The notes beneath the pieces are model-generated. The model was not told the origin of the DNA and searched no databases. It worked only from the letters and a program-made list of their open reading frames with translations. 64,000 nucleotides of DNA, taken from positions 682,001 through 746,000 of the forward strand of contig JAFCMP010000257.1 in assembly GCA_017506865.1 (NCBI GenBank), in the 5' to 3' direction. Each line of letters opens with the position of its first letter. Position 1 is the stretch's first letter. The stretch comes from Tribonema minus (taxonomy: Eukaryota; Sar; Xanthophyceae; Tribonematales; Tribonemataceae). Position numbers and translations under genes: made by a program. This document shows positions 31,543-43,800 of this stretch, one piece after another.

Positions 31543-33748
31543 ATGATGTCTTGGATGTGGGGTGATCCACTATACTGGGGAGCGGCTGCGGGGTGGAGTG
31601 GTCCGGAATCAGAAGCCGCCAGCACCCAGGCTGCGGTCAGTGATGCTCTACCTTGCGTCAAACCTGAAGCCACAGAGGTTGGATCTATCGGGCCAGCTGC
31701 ATTTGCCTCGGACAGTCGATGCGATACCCCCTTTGCTGATGAATTTCTTGGCGATGATTATGCGGATGCGGCGCGCACGCTCATCTCCGTCCGCAAGAGC
31801 GTGTCGCCGCCGCTGCCGCCGGAGGTGATCAGTGGCACCACTTGGCAGCCTCGAAGTCCGCCTGCGAGTGCCAGCGAGCCTCTGCTTGCATCTGGTGATA
31901 CAGCCGCGGCGGTCACCTTCAACAGGAAGCGCTTCGTGGGCGGCAAGTGCGCTGTCATGGTACGTACCACCTGCGATGATCAGGTCACAAATACTAACGT
32001 GCGGATGCCGAAAATGTCCCTTGGTTGAAGTCTTCGGCAGTGCCAAACGCTCCCTCGCCAGCTCAACCTTCTGGTCATTAAGAGCATGCTCTACAGAACC
32101 TTGCAAGTGATTTTCGCCGCAAGATGCCTTGCGCAGCGCATGCGTGTGGATATTACATGGCCTTGATCATCACCACCTTCATGGACAAACCTTTTTACTG
32201 CACTACCTGCATCAGAACGCCCCCCCTGCTACATTCAACCCCAGCGGTGGCGCACCAACCTCAACTTGACGTCCTCAAACCTCAACTTTGCAGACGTGCC
32301 ACAGGCCCACGGACGCGCAAGCGTGCGCACTCGATGTGCTGTGCCGCATCCACGCAGAGTTGGAGCCGGAGTATCGCCGTCAGAAGGCTATCATGGTAAG
32401 TGCAAGCGGGCTTGACACCTGCCGTACGGTTACAAAATGTCATCGGCATCGCAAGAAAGTCGCAAGCATTGCTAGCAGTCGTCACGTGGTTGCGTGAGCC
32501 GTGCGCCTGTTGTTGCTGCGAGTGAGGCTGCAGCCAGACGTCGAGGAATGCTTCCAGTTGAGAACCACTCTTGAGGATTGGACGCTACAGGCGGTCAGGA
32601 AAATGCGCCGCCAATACGTGAATTTCGTGCCTCCTGGCAGCTGAAGAATGCCACTCACATTAGCTGCAATGAGTGCCCAGCTGAGCATACATGCAGCAAT
32701 TGAATTGTTCTTTGACGTGCCGTGCTCCACTTCAAGTTTCTGCACTGCTCAGGACACTCCTGCGGCCGACTCAATTCTTGGTGTGGTGCCAATCCCCCGT
32801 GCAGGATGCCCCCAAGCTGCAGATGAAAGAGAAGCAGCAGCTGCAGCGCAAGAGCCGTCCCATGGCGAGGTTTCGCCAGGTTCTGCCAGGGCTGCTGCGC
32901 CCAGTTTCGCCAGTGGAGCAGGAGCAGAAACCGGCGGTGCGGCAGGCGGGGAGAGCTCACCATGCGGCCAGCGCACACCGCTCTACTCGGCGTGCAGGCA
33001 CTAAGGTACTGTTTACTTGAAGTATGAAATTCTGCTCGCGCAGAAAGAAAGCCCAGATGATAGAAATGATGCGTAAGCGTGTAGCACATATTTACTTCTG
33101 TATACATACATGCGCATTGCTGTCTTGGGAGCCGGGGTTCAAATTCCAACAGCCAGACCGCTTTTTGATCTGTACCATACCGTGCCAGCTCCTTATCGGG
33201 GCACAAGCTATTCCAGCTTTCACTGTTACCTTATGAACCATTTTCAGTGACGCGTCGGCGCATGCGCGTGCGCGCACTTGCGCAACGAGCATCGCCACGC
33301 TTCCAGTGCTGCATCATCGCGCGCGCCGCGCTGCATATGCTGGGACATCGCCCGCCAATCGAATGCTGCGGCAGCGCTCGCCGTGCCACACAGTGTGCTC
33401 AGCGCCTCAGCCACGCCAGTGTCGCATCGCGCGGGACACGAAGCGCCGGTTGCCTCCATGATCTTTTGTGTCAGTGCTCAGTATATGCGCCCTCTGTACC
33501 AAAGTCGAACACTGCAAACACACAAGTGCAGTACTCGACACAGCATGCTGACCTGCATCATGATTCATTTATAAACAAGAGACATACCAGACTACAAAGC
33601 GCTGAAAACAAAAGTCATAGCACACTACAAAGCGCTGAGCGCTACTGCATCGCCCTCTTCCGCCGTCTTTTTTCCTGTGTCCCAGCGCAAGGCGAACGCC
33701 GTCGAGATCAAGATGGAGCCCGCAGAGATGTTCCCGCGCCTGCTCTGA
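31543..33748 (+). CDS. Unknown four-exon protein, 260 residues
   Basis: I do not recognise this protein. Exons are 31,543-31,959, 32,294-32,395, 32,805-33,005 and 33,686-33,748. All introns are GT-AG and phase 0, and the frame closes at TGA. Exon 1 encodes an acidic, Ser/Pro-rich start (MMSWMWGDPLYWG, later FLGDDYADAARTLISVRKS and VTFNRKRFVGGKCAVM). Exon 2 is a helical, Cys-containing segment (ALDVLCRIHAELEPEYRRQK). Exon 3 is very basic and coiled-coil-like (LQMKEKQQLQRKSRPMARF). Exon 4 ends KANAVEIKMEPAEMFPRLL. There is no signal peptide or membrane segment, and the charge pattern suggests a nuclear or RNA/DNA-associated adaptor (inference only). It is divergent from the gamma-CA-like gene and convergent with the HECT ligase. 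Unlike its neighbours I see no splice-junction arrays in its introns. The start could be the second Met, two codons in. Confidence 0.6.
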
Positions 33749-34879
33749 CACGCCGGCAAACGGACGCTCGGGGTCACGTCGAGCGCTGCTGCCGACGGAA
33801 GTGGTTGAGCACTGAGGCTAACAACAACTTGAAGGCAGCAACGCTCAGCTTCTTGTGCTGATTTTCGCCGCCGCCGCCGCCGCTGCGCACACGTCGCTGT
33901 GGCGCACTGTGGCAGGCATGCTCAGCGGTGCTGCAAGTCGAGCTGGCGCGCATCCTACGGGGCATACTCGATCAGTTTATACGAGATGGGTGCTGCAGAT
34001 GCATCAGTGCGGCGACGGAGCAACGCCCTCGGCTGAGGGCGCACAGCACAGCACGGCGCAAGTTGAAGTGTGTGTGGCTGCATGTGTGCGGCGTGTTGGT
34101 CCCTTGAACGCACCCCTACTTCCGTGCTCTCGGCACGCGAAAGTGGCAGCAGGGGCTTGCAGCTTGTACGGATGCGTTCATGTGTATGCGCAGGTGGGGG
34201 ATTTGGGGGGGGGATGATGGTGGAAACTCAGGACTGAAGTTGCAAGGCGTGCCTCGGACGCAAGACCGAGCACAGCGTCTTGTGTGTAGGCCAGCTTGGC
34301 GCGATCTTGTGTAGCTGAAAACCGATGGGGAGCATGAGTGTGCACTGCAGCACGTGATTAGTGTGTGCGATTTGCGGCCTTCGCTGAGAATGGAAACTGC
34401 TGTGGCCAGTACCTGTGTGCACACAGCAGTACATGCGTATGTACAGCCTGCACTGCGCCAGACAGAGACAGGGAGCACTGCACTGCCGAGAGACTTTGCA
34501 AGCTGCCAAGCAACTTTGCAGGCTCGATTCTATCAGCAGTGATTCAGCACTGGTGGACCACACCTGTCAAATGGTGATGATGCGGAGTAAAGCATGTTTG
34601 TGGCCTACTCAGCTGTTTTTGATGCTGCGATTGTCTGTCAAGCGATCACTTGCTCTATGCCGAAATCCGCACCCCTGATGTATGTGTGGAATGCTGGTAA
34701 AGGCAAACACCAGCAGAAGCGACCAGCATGAAACGAAGGCGCTTCCGTTGCAGCTTCGTGAACACAAGTGCATTGTCCAAGCCACCGCACAACACCACCA
34801 TATCATCAAGCGCTGTCCGCCATTACACCAAGAATCGCAACACTGCAGCAATACATACATAAGCCAGCGCAGCAGCGCT
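33749..34879. other. Convergent intergenic region; no gene seen
   Basis: This lies between the 3' ends of the unknown gene and the HECT ligase. There is a short G tract at about 34,195-34,213. Open frames here (for example 33,855-34,217 +) are GC/Ala-rich and have no supporting splice or family evidence. Confidence 0.4.
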
Positions 34880-37800
34880 CTATGTGAGCTCAAACCCCGC
34901 GCCAGCGCTGATCGCATATAGCAGCTTCTCGCGCAGCGTTTCGCGGCTGTCATAGCGTGGCAGCTTGAGCAGGTTCATGCACGTGGCACTGCTTGGGAGC
35001 TTGTTGCCGCGTTCGCCGGACTCAACCTGTAGAAAATGCGAAACAGAGTTGAAGATGCCGCGAAGGTGAGGTTTCTGTTGAAGTAAATATATCAGAATTG
35101 AAAAGCACATCTGTTTAGAACTTCTTCTCAAGTGCCGAAGGTTGAGCATGCACGTTACACTGCTGGGCAGCTTGTTGCTGCATTCGCTGGACTCCACCTG
35201 CAGGTTGAAGGCGGAGTTGAAGATGTGTGACGGGAGGTTTGTAGAGGTGAAAGAGTTGTTGCGTTCATCCGAAATACTTCAAGCACACGCTACAGTGGGG
35301 GTTATGCAGCTTGAAGCACATGATATCTCTGTCAGCCCTCGCCTATTGTATGCAAAGGTAGTATCTCTAGCAGCCCTCGCAATCGTCAACGGCATGCCAC
35401 AAAAGCACCTGTAGTCTGTGGTATCACACATGGCATACACCTTGAACTGGGCTTTTGTGCCCCCAGCGAGAATGAATGGATGTACTCTGTTTCATCAAAG
35501 CATGCGCTCTCACGTGCTGTATGCACGTTGGCGGCGAGAGGTGCTTGAAGCCCGCTGCGAAGTACATGCAAGCATCTACACGCTCACGATGAATGGATGT
35601 CAAAGTCTACACTCATAGACAGCGGAACATGTACTTTTGATTAATGCTCGCTCAGGGCGCGAAAAAGCCCAGGTGATTGGCATCTAGCTGTAAGGAATCT
35701 ACATGTCGTATGACAGTCTGAAAGTGTCGCAACGACAACCACTACTTCAAAGTTGTAAATTCAGACGCAGAAGTGCGCAAAGTCTCTTGTTGTAACTTCA
35801 GACGCAGAAGTGCGCAAAGTCTCTTACCTGTTGTATGCACATGGACGGCGAGAGGTGCTAAAAGCCCAGCAGCTGCCGCGAGCACGACGTGACATATTCG
35901 TACCTCGAAAAACATGGTACATAACACTTCTACATGCGGCGAGTCTAAACTTCAAGAGACAGCAAGAGCAAAACAGGTACTTCAGCGTTGCAACTCAGGA
36001 GATATAAGAGTGCAATAACTCGTACCTGTTGTATGCACATGGGTGGCGAGAGGTGCTTGAAGCCCAGCAGCGGCTGGCGCGAGCACGAAGTCACAAACTT
36101 CAAGAACAGTGCCTGCTGCGCGGGTGTGAAGTTAGCGATGATGTCCCAGAACCAGTGCATCACCGGCTGGCTCTCGTGATACCCGCCGCCGTATGTCTGC
36201 AAAAATCCAGGACCACAGCAGTGACCAGTGAGCAGCGGCTTTCACTTCTTGGTTGAAGTAATGTGAGATGAGGTTAGCTACTTGGTTGAAGAAGTGCGCG
36301 GTCGGCATGTTGAGGTTGAGGTCGATTGTTGCGCTCGCCGTCGATGAAGCTGCAGCTCTTTACTTCAAGCCTTCAGCTTCAATGCATGACTCACCATGCG
36401 CGCGCATCCGCAATGTCAATGCCGCCCTCGCCGTCGCCGCCCACGAGGCGATGGCTCACGCCCTACTTCAAGCCTGAAACTTCAAATTAAGAGCCGCTGC
36501 AGCTCATGTCCCACCTACAAGCTGCAACTTCAAGCCGCAACACACCGTGTGCGCACGCAGGTCCGCGATGTCAATGCCAACCAGCCGTTGAAATTCGTAC
36601 TTCAAGCCTCAACTTCGGCTTCTACTTCCAAACTAACTTCAATCCGCAACTCGCCGTGTGTGCGCGCAGGTCCGCAGTGACGCCTCGCTCGCCGACAAGC
36701 CGCTGCTCGCGCCCTACTTCAAGCCTGCGACTTCATTGCGTGACTCACCGTGCGCGCACGCAGGTCCCCGACGTCGATTTGCCGACCAGCCGTTGTGCTC
36801 TCACTTCAAGCCTCAACTCCGAGCGCAAGCGCGCGCAGGTCTGCACTGTCGATGCCGCGCACGCCGCCGACGAGCTGCTGCAGCTTACTCCCTACTTCAA
36901 GCCTGAAAATTCAAGTCATGATTAACTCGAAAGCTGTGCCCTACTTCAAAACTGCAACTTCAGTCCGCAACTCACAGTGTGCGCGCGCAGGTCCGCGAAG
37001 TAGCTCGCGCCCTACTTCAAGCCTGCAACTTCAAGCCACGACTCACCGTAAGCGCGCCAGGACCGCACTGTCATCCTACTTTCAGGCTGCAACTTCAATC
37101 CGCAACTCACCGTGTGCGCGCGCAGATCCGCGATATCAATCCTGCGCTCGCCGTCGCCGCCGACGAGCCGCTGCAGCTCGCGCGGCGCAAAGAGGCGCAC
37201 CCACTGCGTGGGCACGAGCGCGCGGAACCCGCGCAGGAACGCGCGCGTCTGCCGCGCCGTCGCCCTGTCGAGGCGGTAGTGCGCGAGCAGCAGCACGTAG
37301 CTCGCGACGTTCGCGTTCGTCACGTCGAGCGCGCGGCCGCCGGGGACCAGGTCCACCACGCGCTGCTGCGCACTGCCGCCGCCGCCGCCGCCGCCGGTGT
37401 TGAAGTTCTGGTGCGCGCCGCCGCCACCGCCACTGACACCTTGCTGTGCGCTGCTGCCGCCGCCGCCGCTACTGCTGCCACCAATGACACCCTGCTGCGC
37501 GCTGCCGCCGCCGCCGCCGCCGCTGAAGCGCGCCGGCGCGAGCGGCGGCAGCGCGACGCTGAAGGTGAGCGCGAGGTCCGCTACGTCCTGGCCCGGCGTC
37601 GCGGCGAGCGCCTTGAGCTGGACGAGCGACCTGTAGAGCGCGGGGTCTAGGGTGAAGAGGTCGTCGATGATGTTGTCGCGCCCCAGCAGCGTGTTGAGGA
37701 AGGTCGGCGAGAGCTGCGGCTCGACCAGGATGCCCTCGAACACGGCCTTGCCGAGGATGGAGCCCGCGAACTCGAAGCGCGCGAGGGTGTCGGCGTCGGC

Positions 37801-40800
37801 CGTGTCAACATCGGGGCTCGGGTAGAGCAGCTGCTCGTCGGTCGCCTGGAACAGGCCCAGGGCGGGGTCGAAGGTGCACTGCAGGCCGAGGAAGGGGGGG
37901 GGGGGGGGGGCATGAGGTGAGTAAATGGGGTCAGAGGTGCGCTGCACACAGGGGCGGGGGGGGGGGGGGGGGGCATGAGGAGTACGGTGAGTAAACGGGG
38001 TTGAAGGTGTACTGCCCGGGGGGGGGGGGGGGGGCATGAGGAGTATGGTCAGAAAACGGGATCGAACGTGCACTGCACACAGGGGGGGGGGGGGGTTCAA
38101 AGGTGCACTGCAGGGGGGGGGGGGGGAGGGGGGGGGGCATGAGGGGTATGGTGAGTAAACGGGGTCGAAGGTGCACTGCACAAGGGGGGGGGGGGCATGA
38201 GGAATACGGTGAGTAAACGGGGTTGAAGGTGCACACTGCACGCAGGGTGGGGCTGGGGGAGGAAAGGAGCAAGCGATGGTGAGTAAACGGGGTCGAAGGT
38301 GCACTGCAGGGGGGGGGGGGGGCGGGCACGAAGAGTACGGTAAGTGAGAAGTTCGATGCTTCGCAGGCGGGCGAGCGGCACAAGAATGCGGCAAGAGTGA
38401 AAATCTGATGCTATGCAGGGTGTGTGGTACATGCTTTCTTTGCCAGCGGGTGATCCGGTTAACAGCCCAGCTCTGGCACAGTGCTCAGCCAGGGCATCCA
38501 GTAAAGCAGTTAAATTTGCCATGCACCTCTCCGCCACTTTGAGCGTGCTGGTGTCCATCGACGCTGTTGTTGCCAAACTGCAGTAGTGCTGTTGGCGGCT
38601 GCTGAAGCCAGGCTGGCCACACAGCCCATGATGGGCACCAGCGCGATCAAACAGGCGGACAGGCGCATGGCAAAGCTAACTGCTGGCGCTGAATGCCTGG
38701 GCTCAGGTGCAGTGTGCCAGGGGGGGCTGTGTACACTGGCAAAGCACTACCGCGGTTTGGCAACAACAGGGTCGACAAAGAGCCATTTGCGACATTCAAC
38801 CAAGAGCAGTCTGATGCCTCGCGAGCGTTCGGCGAAACGGCGCCAGGTGGTGTGGTGTGGGCCTTCAAACGGCGGCCGACGTGCGGCTGTTCGAAATTCG
38901 TCAGGAGCAGCCGAAGGCGGCTGAGGAAACAGAAAGGGGGTGAACACACTTGAGACTACCATGGTCAGAAAGCTCGGAGTCATAAACGGCGACGTCGTGG
39001 AACTCCCTGAGTACGCCGCCGCCGACGACTCTTTTGACACTTCAACTGCAACATTTGAAGTTCAGCTCTGTGTAGTTCAACTGACCTTGGTGAGCGCATC
39101 GATGAGCTCCTTGAGCACGCCGCCGCCAACTCCCTAAAACTTCAACTACAACATTCAAAGTTCAGCTGTGTAGTGCAACTGACCTTGGTGAAGGCATCGC
39201 TGAACTCTTTGTGAGTGCATAAATGAATTCCTTGGGTCCTTGGGCCGCCGCCTTGAAACTTCAACTACATCCTGCAAAGTTCAAACTGACCTTGGTGAGT
39301 GCATCTATGAACTCGTTGAGTACGCTGCCTCCGACTCCCTCGAAAATGCAACTTCATCCTACAAAGTTCAACTACTGACCTTGGTGAGTGCATCGATGAA
39401 CTCCTTGAGTACGCCGCCGCCGTCAATCCCAGCCTCCTCCATGCCATGCTCGTTGACGAATGTGACCTGTTGCGCGCGCGCAGAGGATGGGGCGGGGGGT
39501 CAGTAGGGGAGTCACCTTGGAAGTAGTGCGGACGGCGTTGGTGAACCTACCGAAGTGCGACTTTGTTCCGTGTATGGCGCACATCAGAAGCGAGGGAAAC
39601 AGGCCGGACGCTCCAGTGCACCTACGGGACTGCAGACAATGCAGCCGTATCGACCGTGGCGCAACCTCTAGCGACGTGCAGTGCACGCGGGGGGCTGGAG
39701 ACACTTGGTACTTATTAAAACACTGGAAAAAGGTAGTTTGCAACATGGAAAAGCATGAACGGGAAGCGGCCTGCAATGCCCCTGGTGCGCGCCGTACGCG
39801 GCAGCAGTACACAGTACAACACATTACACAACGCAGTACAACACAGTACACAACGCACTGCTCGTCGCTCGAGGACATCGCAAAGGCTGCCAGAGCGCTG
39901 GGGCCGCAGCCGTGTTTTTTCTTCACCATGGTGATGCAGCGTATGGCCTCTTAGGTCAGAGTTAGGGTTAGGACTCGCGGCTGCGGACGGCTGGTGTGAC
40001 GGGATGGTGGGTTCACAATCAGAGCCACCACCGGCCCGGGAAGAAGGGGCATGGATCACTTGCCAACAAGTTTGAGAACTGAGGTCCAGAAAATCTTGCC
40101 GCCAACAGAGCATGCACCGCATACACACAATGTTACGTGCACACCCTAACCCTACTTGCGTGCCCCGCTCCAAACCCTAACCCCCTGCGTAGCTCAGACT
40201 CATGTTTACGTGCATCGGTAGCCAACTGTGCAACACGCAATCTAGACGTAGCCGTAGCCCTAGCCCCGACCCTAGCGCTAACGCCAGCTGGTCCCGCTTG
40301 ACCAGCACGCATTGCAACTGCCGCTAGACGAAGGCGCTGGCCTCCGCACACGAAAACTCGCGTCAAACAGGAGCGCGAGCCCCTGTTGAGCATCACTGCC
40401 AAAGGGGGCAACACCTTTAGATTCCAGAATTCATCTCTGAACTTGAACATGAAGTGACATATGCAGGGCTTGAGCCCGACGACGCCCCCACCTACGTCAA
40501 TCCGGCAGTTACGCACCTGTAACCGCCGCCGCAGCCCCGCGCCGAGCCCCCCCAGCGCCTCAAAGCTGTCGTCAAAGAGGTGAGTGCGGCGCACGCGAAT
40601 ACGCTGCGTGTCCCCCGGCCGCCCCCCCCACGCCGCCATGGGCGCCGCGTGCGAGCGCTCTGCGTCCACGAGGCGCCTGAAGATGGCCACGCGCTGCTGG
40701 AAGGGGACCACCTGTGAAGGGGGGGTTTCATTTTGGGTGGGGGGGGAGGGGGGGAGGGGCGTGGGGTGGGGGGGGGCATGAGCAGGCTGCCAAAATGAAG

Positions 40801-43800
40801 CATCCCCAGCACAAGCCCAGTGTGAGCCTGGCATTGTGAAAAAGCGCATGCGTTGCTGGAAGGGGACACCTGATGAAGGGGGAGGTTTGGGGGGCGTGGG
40901 GGCGCATGCATTAGCAGGTTGGAGAGCATCTCAGCACTTGCTCAATGTGAGATTTTAATGGGGGGGGGGGGTGGCTGTCGGCGTCACATATCGGCTACAC
41001 ATATGATTTGAATGAACAATTGTTTACGGACGAACAGGCAATACCTGGGGAATGTTGGCAAGCACCAGCGCCAGCGGGGCGCCGCTGATATAATGTCCTT
41101 TGTTCAAGTATTTGGGGCATGTATGAGTATTATGGAAAAAAACACTGCAATATACATACCTGGGGGATGTCAGCAAGCACCAGTGCCAGCCGGCCGCCGC
41201 CGAGCAGCATGCCGCCAGCTTGCATCCTGAGCCAGGACTTTAAGGCTCTCGGCGTTTTCCTGGATTCTCTCTTTTGCATCGTGCTTGTTGGTATGTTTGG
41301 CTGCTTTCGGTTCAGTTAGCCTGGAAGTTTGATTCACCTTTACTATTCATACCTGGGGGATGTTGGCGAGCACCAGCGCCAGTGGGCCGCCGCCGAGCAG
41401 CTGCGCGACTGCGTCGTCAGGGTCCCCGCTGGCCGTCGTGTCCCCCATGTCCGGGGGCACAAACAACTGCAACAATGGCAACACACATAAAGACACCTGT
41501 CAGCTGCGTACGAGGCGAATGCCAGCATTCATGCTGCCAGGTGTCCAGTTACTTGGATACAGCGGCGACACGCACACACCTGCCAGCTGCATACAAGGTG
41601 AATGTCAGCAGACACCTGTCAGCTGCATACGAGGCGAATGCCAGCATTCATGCTGCCACGTGTCCAGGTTACTTGAATACAATGGCGACACGAACACACC
41701 TGTCGGCTGCATACAAGGTGAATGTGGATGTCATATGCATGCCAGGTGTCCACGCGCTTGAAAGCAGCCATCTGCCGGCCCGGCCAGCGAGGCGTCAGCA
41801 GCAGTGTCACCGCGCAAAGCCTACCCGTGAATGACATGTAGTGGTGAAACCTGTAGTTGCCAACTACTAGTTGGTCTACAGCCCTTGAACCACACTTCGA
41901 CTTCGAATATCAAACAACCATTCATAAAACATGTGTTCGCCTGATCACGACAGGTGTCAAAGTGCCACAGGTCCAGCGCCGCCTGGCTGCGCCATCGTGT
42001 CGCTCTTGTACAAGTGCAACACCCAACTTGAAGAACAAATTGCATCGCGCGAGTCCCCTGATCACAACGTATCGGTGTCACAGGTCCGCTGACGTGAGCT
42101 GAGCCCGGCAGTGCACTGCGTATTCGCGCTTGTACCTCAACTTCCCTGAACTTTATAAAAAAGGGGCGGCGCGTCGCCTGATCGCAAACAGTGTCCCAGT
42201 GCCACAGGTCCGCCGGTGCATATAGTTGCATCTCGAATCACACACATAGAGCAGGTTAAACAGCCGCGTCGCCGCCAGCATGTTGCCTCCGCATTGTCTC
42301 ACCGCAAACTTTAACCTTGAACTTGCAAACTTCAACTTCAAACTTATTACCTACTGTCAATAAACCAACAATAATTTCACTGCTTCGCTGCGCATCACCT
42401 GATCGCGGACGGTGTCCCAGTGCCACAGATCCGCAGGCGCATAGCCTGTGTATTTCGCTCGTACAGCAGATTGAACAGCCGCGTTGACGCCAGCATGTAG
42501 CGCAGCTCCCGGAGCGCTGCCTCTGCATCGCCTGATCCACAAACTTCAACCTTGAACATGCAAACTTCAACTTCAACCTTATTTCTACATATCAATATTT
42601 CTACATGAACAACGGTTTCACTGCGCATCACCTGATCGCGGACGGTGTCCCAGTGCCACAGATCCGCCGGCGCGTAGCTGCGCCGCGTATCACGCTCGTA
42701 CAGCAGATTGAACAGCCGCGTTGCTGCCAGCATGTAGCGCAGCTCCCTGAGCGCTGCCTCTGCATCGCCAGTGTCCTGTGCCGCCGTGATGGCACGTGGG
42801 GGCTGCGTCCAGTACAGGCGCAGCAGCCAGGCCTTGAGGAACTCCACGACTCCCAGCTGCAGGGATGGGGAAGGGGGGGGGGGGGGGGGGGTTCAGGCCA
42901 GCATGAGATGCATTTGAAGTTTGAGAGGAAAGCACCCTTAGGGGGGGAGTTAGGCTAGGCCAGTACGATATGCTTGTGAGATTGGACAGGAAAGAAAGAA
43001 CCCCCCAGAGAAGGGGGAGGGGGGGCAGGCTAGGCATGTACGACATGCTTGTAAAGTTTGACAGGAACGCACCCCCCGGAGAGGGGGTCGGTCAGGATAG
43101 GCCAGTACAACATGCTTGTAAAGTTTGACAGGAAGGAAAGAGCCCCCCGGTGAGGGGGTCGGTCAGGCTAGTACAACATGCTTGTAAAGTTTGACAGGAA
43201 GGAAAGAGCCCCCCGGTGAGGGGGGGGGGGGTCAGGCCAGGCCAGTACGACATGCTTGTAAACTTTGACAGGAATACACCCCCCGGAGAGGGGGCGGGTC
43301 AGGCTAGGCCAGTACGACATGCTTGTGAAGTTTAACAGGAATGCACACTCCTGGTGGAGGATTTGAGAGTGAGAGACCCCATGATGGGGTCATGTGACAC
43401 GGCTGCGCCGCAGCACAAAGGGGGCATGAACGCAGCGGCCGTAGCTGGGTGCGCGAGGCGCGAGTAGTAGTTGGCAGTTACAAAGCGCCACTAGCCGGGC
43501 TGGTACTTTGGTACCAAACTGGGGCGCGCGTGAACCAGAGTGTTGAAGTTCGCTCTACAGTGTATGATATGAAATGTCAAGGAAATACTTTGGCCATGGC
43601 CTTAGGGTCAGGGTTAGGGTCACTCTGCCCACGTCCAGATGACTCAGCTGACGTCGGCCCACCCGAGAATGTACCAGAAGTTACTGTTGTAGAAGTACAT
43701 GAAGATGGCGAACAGAGCGCGTGGCGACTCAGTGACACTCAGCGCATGCGGTCGTCACGTCATTCAGCAGCGCACTGCAAGGCACGTGCTTCTCCCTGTG

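Noticed and set aside
36300..37110. CRISPR array
   Set aside because: Repeat units are exon-derived, variable in length and spacing, in a eukaryotic intron, with no cas genes.
36396..37403. Plus-strand frames across the HECT intron and exon 6
   Set aside because: Antisense of repeated exon ends. The apparent peptide repeats (YFKP, RNSPCA) are translations of the junction array.
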